39,520 nt of DNA from ZC4RG29 sp032907565. GTDB taxonomy: Bacteria; Bacteroidota; Bacteroidia; Cytophagales; Cyclobacteriaceae. Location of the stretch: contig JAJJPK010000189.1 of the NCBI GenBank assembly GCA_032907565.1, positions 1-39,520 on the forward strand. Direction: 5' to 3'. The notes beneath the pieces are model-generated. The model did not search any database, was not told where the DNA came from, and saw only the letters and a list, made by a program, of their open reading frames with translations. This document shows, in pieces, positions 1 through 9,182 of the stretch; the stretch's first letter is position 1; each line of letters begins with the position of its first letter. The translations under genes were made by a program, and so were the position numbers.

Positions 1-2733
1 CGACTTCGGGTACCATTTCATCTCAAAATCGGCGAGGGAGGTCTGCGGGAAACTCACGTCGCCGAATTGTCGGCCATCGATCTTTGCACGATTCCCCGTG
101 GCAATGACCGAATCCGGATAAAAGAGGAAATCGGGTGAATAGATGCGCGCTGCCAGGTATGAAATGCTTCCCGAACCCCGGATGCCGCGGTTGGTAAGCG
201 ACACGGAACCCGTCATCTTTCCGTCACCCTTGAAAAGCTGGTAGCCCGCATCCGGAATGGTGTGCTCAAAACCGAGCGACTTGTCAGGCATGGATCGCAG
301 CTTCTCTTTGAAACTCGGGAACATGCCACTCGACACGAAGGTACCTTCGAAGTTGATAGCCGACGGGTCGGTGTCGTTCAGGCTGTCCAGATCGAACGGA
401 GGAACGGCAAAGAAAATGGAACGGTCGTAAACCCCACCCAGCACTTCGGGTCGGTCGAAATAAATTACGCCACCGGTCTCTGCATCCAGTTTCGGGTACG
501 TTGGGATTTTTTGCTTCCCCGATTTGTTGTTGGCCCTGCTGATGTAAAGCGTTCCCGACGATTGGGCGGCGCTTCCCAGCCCACCTTCCGAGGCAACCGT
601 AGAGTCGGCGCCGACCAGCGAGTTATTAACCTTCCTTCGAATATTCTGGCCCTTCGAATTTCGCTCAGTTACAAAGAAGTTGATGGAGTCAATGTGGGTA
701 AGACGGATAAAAAAGCTGTCGTACTTGAGCGTGAATCCCTTCCCACTGATCTCATAGTTCCCGGCATTGATGGTTCCGTCGAACTTGATGTCACGATTCT
801 GAAGTATGGTAATGATGCTGCTGTCCGGCTTGATGCGGACGTTCAGTGAATCGCTCACGCGGAATTCGCTCACGCCGCGTACGGTCATGTATCCTTTAGG
901 CAGGTTGATCGTCGCGTTCGGAAGACTGTCGATGACCGAATGTATTTTTAAATTGTCGTAGTCTGATTCTCCTTTGAATGAGCGATAGAGTTCAACGGCC
1001 TTCTCGTGAACGCGAACTTTATCACTGCGCGGGTCGTAGGAGACCATTCCCTTTTGCGCCAGGAATTTTATGGCTTGTTGGATTTCGTTGATGTCTTTCT
1101 TTGCATAAACAGCAAGATCGCCGGTGTAAAATTCCCGAACCCGATTCTTCAAACAGTAGCCGACCGCGAGTACCAGGGGGTGAAAACTGAATCCTTTGCC
1201 ATTGAGCACTCTGAAGTCCTCCGGATCATAAAAGTCCACCGACTCGATGATCATCGGGACCGTCCTGCGGCCACCGTCGGTGAAAACATCGATGCTGTCC
1301 GATTTCAGGTCCCATCGCATAATGTCAGCGCTGAAATCGACGGCGAAGTACGGCGCCGAGTAGGGCGTGTGATGCATAGCCCCCCTGTTATGGAGTACGG
1401 TAAGCCTTCTTTTTCCAAAGTCATACCGAATGCGGACGTCGGGATGCGAAAGTGTATCGTTCCCCTGGTGAATGCGGAGCCGGGTCCTTTCTGACCGGAT
1501 GGTCGAGTCGAGGAATACGAACTCCGGGGAGCGGGCAGTGAACTTGCGACGTCCATCCACTGTAACTTCAATGCTAGACAGGTCGCCCGAAACCGATTGA
1601 CTCGAGATTTTACGTCCTGTCAGCGAAAATCCTCCACGGTATTTCACCGTCTCGTCACCAAAGCCCTGAATGTCGAGGTTGCTCTGATAGGAGCGGAATC
1701 GCGGCCATGAAGACCATACCGAGTCCGCGCGCGGCTCGCTTTGGAAGGAGAATGAGCCCTGGATGGCCCCAGGCGTGCGACCCAGATAGGTGAGCCGGGC
1801 CATCTCGGCAGTGAATGCCGGCTTGCTAACGCTGAAGTTGTACTCTTCAAAATCGCAATAGACTGAGTCTGGACTCAGCCCTGCCGGTGTCCAGTCGAAC
1901 CTTCCCTGGTTTCCAACGAAAACACCCTGCATGATCGCGAAGTCGCCTTTTGTGTTGCGCAGGAAAACGGAGTCGCTACGTGTCACGAAGTTCAGTGTCA
2001 GCGGATCGAACCGAATTACCGGGCCTTCTATGACGGGAGGTGGCGGCGGAATGTACCAGCCGGGCATACCGTCGTTTGCACCTGAGGAAGCCGGGTCTTC
2101 CATATCAGCAGGAGGGTCCGCCCACAGGTCGCTCACAGGTTCGTCTTCCCACAGTCCGCCGGATGTTGTATCGTCGCTGTAATCCTGGGCGCTGTCGTCC
2201 CATGTGTCTTCCTGCTGCAAGGGCTCGTCGCTGAACGTTTCCGGAACAATGAATTCGAAGCTGTATTGATCGTCGCGCGCGTACAGTCGGTAAGCCTTTT
2301 CGTAATGCAGGGCGTGATGGGCGAAGAACGTTCGGCTGACCGCAAAGAAACGATTGGCCTGACGAGGCTCGTACGCCTCGATAACCTGGCCTGCCACTGT
2401 CAGGTATTGCGTAAGGGTTGCCGGGCTGGCACGCTCGTCATTCACTGCATGAGCCACTGCGCCGACGTAATTGAGGATGTGGGGAGTGAGGGAATACTTG
2501 CGGGACCGCATTTGTGAGACATGGCGCCGAACCATATCCTGTTGGTCGGGCGACAGCGACCCCCAGGCGGTGGTAAAGGCCGAAGCCACCGACAATGCCT
2601 GCGCACCCCGCGTCTTCTCCAGCGCAATGCGGATGCTGTCTGCAAAGCCCACCGGAACTGTCCCGGCACTATCCTGCGGGTAAGCGAGGAAAACGGTCGC
2701 CAGAACCAGTATGGAGGTCAAAAAGTACTTCAC
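1..2733 (-). CDS. Large exported protein of unknown function (C-terminus beyond window)
   Basis: The minus-strand frame is open from a GTG at 2733 to the left edge (911 codons, no stop), with an in-frame TGA upstream at 2746-2748, so GTG is the only sensible start. Residues 1-20 form a signal peptide (basic Lys, then a hydrophobic ILVLATVFLAY core). About residues 20-160 are helical. Residues about 160-233 are an acidic, Ser/Pro-rich linker ending in a run of five prolines. The remainder is rich in beta-strand-like stretches (repeated F/I-D-x-T-I patterns). I do not recognise the family; it could be a large periplasmic or outer-membrane-associated protein. It is preceded by a 156-bp gap after prmA, so it probably has its own promoter. 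The long plus-strand frames in this stretch are shadows. Confidence 0.8.
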   Translation of the reverse strand, partial: MKYFLTSILVLATVFLAYPQDSAGTVPVGFADSIRIALEKTRGAQALSVASAFTTAWGSLSPDQQDMVRRHVSQMRSRKYSLTPHILNYVGAVAHAVNDERASPATLTQYLTVAGQVIEAYEPRQANRFFAVSRTFFAHHALHYEKAYRLYARDDQYSFEFIVPETFSDEPLQQEDTWDDSAQDYSDDTTSGGLWEDEPVSDLWADPPADMEDPASSGANDGMPGWYIPPPPPVIEGPVIRFDPLTLNFVTRSDSVFLRNTKGDFAIMQGVFVGNQGRFDWTPAGLSPDSVYCDFEEYNFSVSKPAFTAEMARLTYLGRTPGAIQGSFSFQSEPRADSVWSSWPRFRSYQSNLDIQGFGDETVKYRGGFSLTGRKISSQSVSGDLSSIEVTVDGRRKFTARSPEFVFLDSTIRSERTRLRIHQGNDTLSHPDVRIRYDFGKRRLTVLHNRGAMHHTPYSAPYFAVDFSADIMRWDLKSDSIDVFTDGGRRTVPMIIESVDFYDPEDFRVLNGKGFSFHPLVLAVGYCLKNRVREFYTGDLAVYAKKDINEIQQAIKFLAQKGMVSYDPRSDKVRVHEKAVELYRSFKGESDYDNLKIHSVIDSLPNATINLPKGYMTVRGVSEFRVSDSLNVRIKPDSSIITILQNRDIKFDGTINAGNYEISGKGFTLKYDSFFIRLTHIDSINFFVTERNSKGQNIRRKVNNSLVGADSTVASEGGLGSAAQSSGTLYISRANNKSGKQKIPTYPKLDAETGGVIYFDRPEVLGGVYDRSIFFAVPPFDLDSLNDTDPSAINFEGTFVSSGMFPSFKEKLRSMPDKSLGFEHTIPDAGYQLFKGDGKMTGSVSLTNRGIRGSGSISYLAARIYSPDFLFYPDSVIATGNRAKIDGRQFGDVSFPQTSLADFEMKWYPKS

Positions 2734-2889
2734 AAAGTAAAACCCTCAAATTCGTAAATATTGGCCAAAATAGCCACACGGATACCATCAGTAACAACGT
2801 AAAGCCGAGCCTTGTTAGTTTTTGGCCAAGTTTAAATGATTTTGAGGCGCAAAAGCGCTTTTTGAACTCAAGGAAGCTGTCTTTCCACG

Positions 2890-3726
2890 TTAATCGTCCT
2901 TCTGAAGGAGAAGGGCGGCCCAGTCATCCTCTTCATAACGACGCAAGAAACCAAGCCCGGTACGCTCGACATGCCCGAGAACATCGCCGATATCCGTTAG
3001 GTAAAATCCGCTGAGCAGAAGTTCGCCGCCCGGCCTTAGGTGATGGGCGTACCACTCCATGTCCTCAATGAGCACATTCTTATTGATATTGGCCAGTATG
3101 ATATCGAATGGTTCGGGAAAGCTTTGCTCCCTCGTTATTCCCTGATACAGTATGATGTTGTCACAGCCATTGAGGCGTGCGTTTTCCGCTCCATTAATTA
3201 CGCTCCATTCATCGGGGTCGACGGCGTGCACTTCCGACGCGCCAAGTTTCGTAGCCATGATTGAAAGTATGGCAGTACCGCATCCGGCGTCCAGTACGCG
3301 CTTGCCCTGATGATCCATGTCGAGTTGTGCCCTGATCATAAGCCTGGTGGTGGGGTGATGGCCTGTCCCGAATGACATCTTGGGCGTGATGATAATCTCA
3401 TGCGGGTACGCTCGCTCGGGTTTGTGAAAGGCGGCGCGGATGAGGCAGCGGTCGTCAACAACTACAGGTTCATAGCTGTTTTCCCAGATCGCATTCCAGT
3501 TTGCTTTCTCCACCCTATCGATGCTGAAGCTGAGATCATTCACATGGCCCTCATACCGATGGAACAGGTCGTCCACAGCCAGGTCGTCATACTTGTCGCC
3601 CTCCGCATAACCTTCGAACCCCTCTGGTGTTTCCAGGAATGCTTCGAAGCCAACTTCAGCAAGTTCTGCTATGAGTATTTCGGAAAGGCTGGCCGGACAT
3701 CGAACGGTAATCCGCGTGTGAAACAT
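2890..3726 (-). CDS. prmA: Ribosomal protein L11 methyltransferase
   Basis: Class I SAM-dependent methyltransferase that modifies ribosomal protein L11 in the cytoplasm. The family pattern is present: an N-terminal domain with EILIAELAEVGFEAF, the FGTGHHPTT segment before the Rossmann fold, motif I VLDAGCGTAILSI, the acidic VDPDEW loop, and FDIILANINKNVL, the substrate-side signature. I chose the ATG at 3726 (MFHTRITV) because homologues begin just before this strand and it gives 278 aa, the usual length. An in-frame ATG at 3783 would add 19 residues that do not look like family sequence, although it has a GGAG five bases upstream. It lies directly downstream of tpiA and is probably co-transcribed with it. 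Confidence 0.93.
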   Translation of the reverse strand: MFHTRITVRCPASLSEILIAELAEVGFEAFLETPEGFEGYAEGDKYDDLAVDDLFHRYEGHVNDLSFSIDRVEKANWNAIWENSYEPVVVDDRCLIRAAFHKPERAYPHEIIITPKMSFGTGHHPTTRLMIRAQLDMDHQGKRVLDAGCGTAILSIMATKLGASEVHAVDPDEWSVINGAENARLNGCDNIILYQGITREQSFPEPFDIILANINKNVLIEDMEWYAHHLRPGGELLLSGFYLTDIGDVLGHVERTGLGFLRRYEEDDWAALLLQKDD

Positions 3727-3810
3727 ATCCGATATAGACGCAGTCGATGAAGGTAAGTTCCCTAACGTCGTCCGGTACGCCATTGCATCTCCGACTGCAT
3801 CTGCATCTGA

Positions 3811-4575
3811 TTATCCGGCTGCTTTAATGATCTCGACGAATTCGCGCGACTTCAGCGATGCGCCGCCTACCAGGCCGCCGTCGACGTCGGCAGAAGAGAA
3901 CAGCTCGCCTGCGTTGGAGGCATTTACACTTCCGCCATACAGTATGGAGATATCCAACGCGGTGGCCTCCCCATACTTAGACGCCAGCTGCTGGCGGATG
4001 AAGGCGTGCATCTCCTGGGCTTGCGCAGCCGTGGCCGTCTTGCCGGTGCCGATGGCCCAAACAGGCTCATAGGCGATAACGATTTTCTTGATCTGTGCAT
4101 CATCCAGGTGGAACAGGCTGGCTTCGACCTGTTCGCGCACGAGATCCTGGTGGCCGCCTTTTTCGCGCACCTCGAGTGGCTCACCGCAGCAGAAGATGGG
4201 TGTCAGTCCGGAGCGAAGCGCGATATCTACCTTGGCGGCCAGGAGCGGACCGTCCTCTCCGAAGTATTGGCGACGCTCGCTGTGGCCGATGATTACGTAG
4301 CGCGCCTTGAGGGATGCCAGCATGAGCGCGGACGTTTCCCCTGTATAGGCACCCCACTCGTGCTGACTACAGTTCTGGGCCCCTACCGCAATGGTGGAGT
4401 TATCGCCGAGAACGCGCAACACGGGCACGAGGTAGGGGAACGGCGTACACAGGACCACAGCGGTATCGCTGCGTACCTCATCTTTAACCATTCCGGCAAT
4501 CTCAGAGGCCAGGGCCAGCGCCTCATCGAGTGTCTTGTTCATCTTCCAGTTTCCGGCGACGATCTTCTTGCGCAT
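3811..4575 (-). CDS. tpiA: Triosephosphate isomerase
   Basis: Glycolytic enzyme interconverting dihydroxyacetone phosphate and glyceraldehyde 3-phosphate; a cytoplasmic TIM barrel. The 254-aa length is normal. The active-site residues are all visible: Asn9 and Lys11 in GNWKMNK, the electrophilic His98 in IIGHSERR, and the catalytic base Glu170 in AYEPVWAIGTG, followed by loop 6. The phosphate-binding LYGGSV and GGLVGGASL segments are intact near the C-terminus. It sits 63 nt after gldB and before prmA on the same strand, so gldB-tpiA-prmA is a likely operon of unrelated functions. Confidence 0.98.
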   Translation of the reverse strand: MRKKIVAGNWKMNKTLDEALALASEIAGMVKDEVRSDTAVVLCTPFPYLVPVLRVLGDNSTIAVGAQNCSQHEWGAYTGETSALMLASLKARYVIIGHSERRQYFGEDGPLLAAKVDIALRSGLTPIFCCGEPLEVREKGGHQDLVREQVEASLFHLDDAQIKKIVIAYEPVWAIGTGKTATAAQAQEMHAFIRQQLASKYGEATALDISILYGGSVNASNAGELFSSADVDGGLVGGASLKSREFVEIIKAAG

Positions 4576-4638
4576 ATCAATCAGGTCGGTTTGTTCGGCC
4601 GCTAAGTTAAGGAGAAAGTTGAAAGTCGGACGTTGCGA

Positions 4639-5649
4639 TCAGCCCGTTGGTTTATAGCGCGACTCATTAAACAGTCGCTGGGCGTCGGCCATGTCCATCA
4701 ACTGGGGCAGCGTAACGTTGGGATGGGTCTCCATGTATTTCTTGACAATCTGCCACCCTACCCATTGGGCTATCCTGCCGGGGCACTCCTCACCGACTTC
4801 AAGGGTCTTCGGCCTTTCCCCGAGGAAACGCTGATTGACCATGTGATTGGTAGAGTACAGCACCTGGTCTTCAATAAGTCTTGCCCAGATAAGGTGTTCA
4901 AATCTTCGTGCCCCTTCGATCTCCTTGCGGGAATACCAGATCAGCGTGCTGTCGGGAGTGCACGGCAACATGTGTTTGGCAAAATAAAAGGACTTTCCGT
5001 AGGCGATCATGTCGGCGAGTACGGTTCGGTCTTCCAGCGTAGTTTTGTTGAATCGATCGCTAATACCATAAATCAGCAGACACGAGGGCACGATATCCTC
5101 CGGTTCGTAGCGGGTTAGAAGGTATTGGTACAATTGCGGTCGGTACGCACCGTCCTGCCCCAGGTAGTAATCGAGGGCGACAATGATCAGCGTATCCGAC
5201 ACGACCAGGTCGGTCTCGATGCCCGTAATCGCGGTCTCGACGCGGGGCGGCTGGAAGTCGGGATAATAGTATTTGATATTTGTGAATGCTTCAGCGAACT
5301 GCGATCTGAGTTCCGAGAGGTCGCCGAAGATCCTCCGCGTCTCGAGTAGCAGCGTGTCGAAGGATGGATGCGTGAAGCGGCGATAGAGCGTGTTGATGAA
5401 CACGGAGTCATCGGGATAACTTCTTCGGTTGAAGAGGTAGTCGCGCATGGCGGGGTGCTCCGTAAGAAAAGTGACGAGTTCGTCCTTGCTGGAGATGGAG
5501 GCAATCTTGTCCTCTAGGCTAACGAACTCAAAGTCGACCCGCATTCCCCCGGTGTCGGGAATGACAACACACTCGTCTTGTGCGCGCTCCCCACATGCGA
5601 CGAGCATTAAAGGCATGAGCGTAATTAGCAGCAGTCGTCGGATTGTCAT
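4639..5649 (-). CDS. gldB: Gliding-motility lipoprotein GldB-like
   Basis: A 336-aa lipoprotein: basic MTIRR, a hydrophobic core, then the lipobox LVAC with Cys19 as the lipidated residue. The body matches my recollection of the GldB family (VALDYYLG in the middle, a WARLIEDQVLY segment, and the C-terminal FNESRYKP signature). GldB is needed for gliding and type IX secretion in gliding Bacteroidota, but homologues also occur in non-gliders, so motility is not proved. The usual gldC partner of flavobacteria is not adjacent; instead the gene is followed by tpiA. It starts 23 nt after the DUF6702 gene, so the two are probably co-transcribed. Confidence 0.8.
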   Translation of the reverse strand: MTIRRLLLITLMPLMLVACGERAQDECVVIPDTGGMRVDFEFVSLEDKIASISSKDELVTFLTEHPAMRDYLFNRRSYPDDSVFINTLYRRFTHPSFDTLLLETRRIFGDLSELRSQFAEAFTNIKYYYPDFQPPRVETAITGIETDLVVSDTLIIVALDYYLGQDGAYRPQLYQYLLTRYEPEDIVPSCLLIYGISDRFNKTTLEDRTVLADMIAYGKSFYFAKHMLPCTPDSTLIWYSRKEIEGARRFEHLIWARLIEDQVLYSTNHMVNQRFLGERPKTLEVGEECPGRIAQWVGWQIVKKYMETHPNVTLPQLMDMADAQRLFNESRYKPTG

Positions 5650-5672
5650 GGATCGTGCGATGGTTTTGCTTC

Positions 5673-6224
5673 TCAGTTTCCTGGGCCAAACGAAAAAATA
5701 CCTGCTTGATTGTCCCGCATCAGCCGCCGGCTTCGGGTGACGCCGCCGGAGGTCACGTGGACAATATTGGACTGGTCGTCAAACAATTCAAAGAGAATGC
5801 GATTGGTCACCTCGGCGGTTGACCAGTTGCGGATTCCGGGCGCCAGGATGTAGCATATAAACGCCTGACCTTCGACCTCCTGCCCAAGATATTCCATAGG
5901 AGTTTTTTTACTGTCCAGGACTACGCTGAAATGGGTGAGGAGGTATGCGCCAATCAGTTTCTTCGCCGTCGCCTCATCGGTGTTCAGGATGTCGAGTCCG
6001 GCCTGCTTATGATGCAGGCGCAATGCATTCTCGAGGTCATCGATGAAGATGCGCATCATGATCTCAAGCTCTTTCTCCGCCTCGTCGTACTCGATTTCCG
6101 TTACCGAAACATGAATCGGATGGCGCGTCAACGCCAGTCCACAGGTGAGCGGGAGGGAAACAAAAATGATAGCAAGGAGGCAGGCTGCGCCGGCTGCCTT
6201 ACCGGTTCCCACAAATCTCGACAT
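5673..6224 (-). CDS. DUF6702-like exported protein
   Basis: From the ATG at 6224 the protein is 183 aa with an N-terminal hydrophobic segment (GAACLLAIIFVSLPL), probably a signal peptide, then HPIHVSVTEIEYDEAEKELEI. That opening (HPxxVSVTEIEY, then xIFIDDLE) is typical of the DUF6702 family of small periplasmic Bacteroidota proteins, whose function is unknown. An upstream in-frame ATG at 6260 would add 12 residues ahead of the signal peptide and is less likely. The gene is divergent from the HupE-like gene at 6298, in a neighbourhood that continues into M1 metallopeptidases. It probably heads the transcript that continues into gldB. Confidence 0.75.
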   Translation of the reverse strand: MSRFVGTGKAAGAACLLAIIFVSLPLTCGLALTRHPIHVSVTEIEYDEAEKELEIMMRIFIDDLENALRLHHKQAGLDILNTDEATAKKLIGAYLLTHFSVVLDSKKTPMEYLGQEVEGQAFICYILAPGIRNWSTAEVTNRILFELFDDQSNIVHVTSGGVTRSRRLMRDNQAGIFSFGPGN

Positions 6225-6257
6225 TGTGCCGTTAAAATAGCCCCAATCCAATGAATT

Positions 6258-6265
6258 CAAAATTA
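6258..6265 (-). promoter_or_regulatory. Possible -7 box for the DUF6702-gldB transcript
   Basis: On the minus strand the sequence reads TAATTTTG, matching the Bacteroidota -7 consensus TAnnTTTG, 33 nt upstream of the ATG at 6224. No convincing TTTG-type -33 box lies at the right distance, so the call rests on one short match in AT-rich DNA. Confidence 0.28.
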
Positions 6266-6297
6266 AGGGTTATTATTGAACTTTTGGCATAACGACC

Positions 6298-6885
6298 ATG
6301 GGCGAATTTGGATTGTACTTCGGTCTGGGAAAGGATCATATCCTGGATTACGCCAACGGATACGACCATATCCTTTTTGTGATCGCGCTCTGTGCGATAT
6401 ACACGCTACGCGACTGGCGGAGGGTGCTCATCCTCGTCACCGCTTTCACCGTGGGCCATTCCATCACCCTTGCCCTCGCAACTTTCCGGATCATCAACGT
6501 GCGTAGCGACGTCGTGGAATTCCTTATCCCCCTGACGATACTCCTGACGGCCGGCAGCAACATTTTTAAGCGCGACGATTACTTTCAGGATCGGAAAATA
6601 CAGCTCAACTACGGGCTTGCCCTTTTCTTTGGGTTGATCCACGGCATGGGGTTCTCCAACTACCTGCGTGAGATCCTGGGGAAGAGCGCAAATATTACGG
6701 TGCCTTTACTCGCGTTCAATATTGGCCTGGAATTCGGACAGATTGTGATCGTGCTGCTCTTTCTGGCAACTTGTTTTATCTTTGTGGACTTGTTTGGGGT
6801 GAGCAGGCGCGACTGGAGGCTTGTAATCTCTTCAGCGATTGCGGGAATTTCTCTTGTGCTGATGAAGGACGCGGCATTCTGGTGA
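6298..6885 (+). CDS. HupE/UreJ-like membrane protein
   Basis: A 195-aa polytopic membrane protein with about six hydrophobic segments. Family marks include GYDHILFVIALC near residue 22, FTVGHSITLALA near residue 50, and GLIHGMGFSNYLRE in the middle, with His and Asp inside membrane helices. HupE/UreJ proteins are associated with nickel or cobalt uptake in characterised members, but no urease or hydrogenase genes are present here, so the substrate is unknown. The gene is divergent from the DUF6702 protein and precedes two zinc-type M1 peptidases on the same strand with a 71-nt gap. Confidence 0.82.
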   Translation: MGEFGLYFGLGKDHILDYANGYDHILFVIALCAIYTLRDWRRVLILVTAFTVGHSITLALATFRIINVRSDVVEFLIPLTILLTAGSNIFKRDDYFQDRKIQLNYGLALFFGLIHGMGFSNYLREILGKSANITVPLLAFNIGLEFGQIVIVLLFLATCFIFVDLFGVSRRDWRLVISSAIAGISLVLMKDAAFW

Positions 6886-6956
6886 TTCCGGGAAACCAGT
6901 ATTGCCAGCGCCCCTTTAATACACCAGATTACCTGAACCAAAAAATTTGACCTGAA

Positions 6957-9176
6957 ATGAAGCGATTGACGATTGCGGGGTTGACTCTGCTGGCCGGCAT
7001 GGCCTATGGGCAGGAGGCCGCCCGCTGGGAAGGGAAGTTTGAACAGCTGGGTCCACTATTACCAACGCCCAATGAATACCGTACCGGCTCAGGAGCCCCG
7101 GGGCCTGCATACTGGCAGCAACGGGCCGACTACGAGATTGAAGTCGAACTGAACGACGACAACCAAACGATCACGGGCCGGGAGACCATTACCTATCACA
7201 ACAACGCCCCGGAAAACCTGTCTTTTCTTTGGCTTCAACTCGATCAAAATATCCTGGCTGAAGACAACCTCACAACAAAAACAAAGACGAACCAAATAAA
7301 GGACGGCACGCATACGCGTGAGATTGTTAAGTCACTTGACCTGATGGGAAAGACAGGGGGCTATAACATTACCTCCGTTAAGGCTTTGGACGGTCAACCG
7401 TTGCCCTACACCATCAACTATACCATGATGCGTGTGGACCTTCCGAAGCCGCTGAAGTCGGGCGACACATACCGGTTCTCCATCGAATGGTCGTATAACA
7501 TTGGTGATCGCATGATCGACGGGCAGCGAAGTGGCCTCGAGTATTTCGAGGAGGATGGAAATTACGTGTATACCATCGCCCAGTTTTTTCCGCGCATGTG
7601 CGTCTTCGATGATTACGAAGGATGGCAAAACAAGCAGTTTCTGGGAAGGGGTGAGTTTGCCTTGCCTTTCGGCAGCTACAAGGTAAAGATTACAGTTCCG
7701 TCCGACCACATCGTCGCAGCAACAGGAACCCTAAAAAATGCGGATCAGGTCTTAACACCGGAACAGCAGGAACGACTCCGCAAAGCACGCACGACGTTTG
7801 ACAAGCCCGTGTTCATTGTGACGGAAGCTGAAGCGCGGGCCAACGAGGCATCGCGCAGCAAGCAAAAGAAGACGTGGGAGTTCCACGCCGACAGCGTGCG
7901 CGACTTTGCATTTGCCACATCTCGTAAATTCATTTGGGATGCAATGGCCGTGAAGCTTCCAACGAAGACCCCCATGGCAATGTCATTCTATCCGAAGGAA
8001 GGCAATCCGTTGTGGGAACTGGAGTCGACGAAGGCGGTGAAGAACACTTTGATCACGTATTCCAAGTATACCTTCGACTATCCCTATCCGGTTGCCATCT
8101 CGGTGCACACGGCGGACATTGGAATGGAATACCCCATGATTTGCTTCAACTACGGCCGCCCTGTCAACGGCAAGTACACTGAAGCCAAGAAATACAGCAT
8201 GATTGGTGTGATCATCCACGAGATCGGGCACAATTTCTTCCCCATGATCGTCAACAACGACGAACGGCAGTGGGCGTGGATGGATGAGGGCATCAACACA
8301 TTCCTCCAGTACCGTACGGAAGTTGAACAATACGAGAACTTTCCGAGCAAACGCGGCCCGGCAGAATTGCTCATACCGTATATGAAGGGAGGCAAAGAGA
8401 CGAACCGTCCGCTCATGACGAACCCCGAGCAGATCATCCAGTTGGGAGCAGAGCAGTACGCGAAATGTGCTACAGCCCTGAGTATCCTGCGTGAAGTGGT
8501 GATGGGTCCGGAACTGTTTGATTTTGCATTCAAGGAATATGCGCGGCGCTGGGCTTTCAAGCATCCCCAGCCGGCTGACTTTTTCCGGACCATGGAGGAT
8601 GCGTCTGCTGTAGACCTCGACTGGTTCTGGAAGGGATGGTTCTATACGACGGATCACGTAGACCAGGCCGTGAACAACGTAACGTGGTATCGCTTGGATG
8701 CGGAAAAGACGAATCTCGAGGGACGCGACCGTAAAAGTGCCCGGGGTGATCTGGGATCCGCCAAAGCCGGGCAGTCGCCTTTTGATGCAGGCCCCCGTCC
8801 CTTTCACGTCGTTCCCACAGACGCCAGGTTCTACGGAGAATTCCGGAGCAGGATAGACGACAAAGAAGCCCTTAGCAAACTCGAAGGCAAAAACATTTAT
8901 GAGGTTGAGTTACAGAACAGCGGGGGACTTGTCATGCCGGTGATCATCCAATGGAACTATCGCGATGGAACATCGGAAATCGAAACACTGCCCGCGGAAA
9001 TCTGGCGCACGAATGAGCGTACGATAACGCGCGTCTTTGTGAAGGAAAAGGAAGTGACAAGTGTTGTGCTCGATCCGCTGGCTCAAACCACCGACATCGA
9101 TACGGAGAACAACGCGTTCCCGAGGCAAGCAAAGGCTGGACGCTTCGATTCGTTTAAGCAAAACTCAGCGCGCTGA
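6957..9176 (+). CDS. Secreted M1-family metallopeptidase (copy 1)
   Basis: A 739-aa gluzincin of the M1 family with a signal peptide (MKRLTIAGLTLLAGMAYGQ). The zinc site is complete: His421, Glu422 and His425 in HEIGH, then Glu444 18 residues later in WAWMDEG. The substrate-side GxMEN motif appears as GMEYP (IGMEYPMICFN), a form I associate with a Bacteroidota subgroup. The N-terminal domain starts near RADYEIEVELND and the C-terminal part is beta-rich. It probably degrades peptides in the periplasm or outside the cell. The next gene, 6 nt after the stop, is a close paralogue, so the pair is surely one transcript. Confidence 0.93.
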   Translation: MKRLTIAGLTLLAGMAYGQEAARWEGKFEQLGPLLPTPNEYRTGSGAPGPAYWQQRADYEIEVELNDDNQTITGRETITYHNNAPENLSFLWLQLDQNILAEDNLTTKTKTNQIKDGTHTREIVKSLDLMGKTGGYNITSVKALDGQPLPYTINYTMMRVDLPKPLKSGDTYRFSIEWSYNIGDRMIDGQRSGLEYFEEDGNYVYTIAQFFPRMCVFDDYEGWQNKQFLGRGEFALPFGSYKVKITVPSDHIVAATGTLKNADQVLTPEQQERLRKARTTFDKPVFIVTEAEARANEASRSKQKKTWEFHADSVRDFAFATSRKFIWDAMAVKLPTKTPMAMSFYPKEGNPLWELESTKAVKNTLITYSKYTFDYPYPVAISVHTADIGMEYPMICFNYGRPVNGKYTEAKKYSMIGVIIHEIGHNFFPMIVNNDERQWAWMDEGINTFLQYRTEVEQYENFPSKRGPAELLIPYMKGGKETNRPLMTNPEQIIQLGAEQYAKCATALSILREVVMGPELFDFAFKEYARRWAFKHPQPADFFRTMEDASAVDLDWFWKGWFYTTDHVDQAVNNVTWYRLDAEKTNLEGRDRKSARGDLGSAKAGQSPFDAGPRPFHVVPTDARFYGEFRSRIDDKEALSKLEGKNIYEVELQNSGGLVMPVIIQWNYRDGTSEIETLPAEIWRTNERTITRVFVKEKEVTSVVLDPLAQTTDIDTENNAFPRQAKAGRFDSFKQNSAR

Positions 9177-9182
9177 TACGGA

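Noticed and set aside
262..2757. Several plus-strand open frames up to 195 aa
   Set aside because: They lie antisense to an unbroken 911-codon minus-strand frame with a signal peptide and natural composition; the plus frames lack domains.
2820..2880. Terminator at the end of prmA (GCGC-AAAA-GCGC palindrome followed by T-run on plus)
   Set aside because: The T-run is on the plus strand, away from the minus-strand genes; no plus-strand gene needs it.
7983..8807. A 274-aa minus-strand frame
   Set aside because: Antisense to the M1 peptidase; low-complexity composition, no domain.
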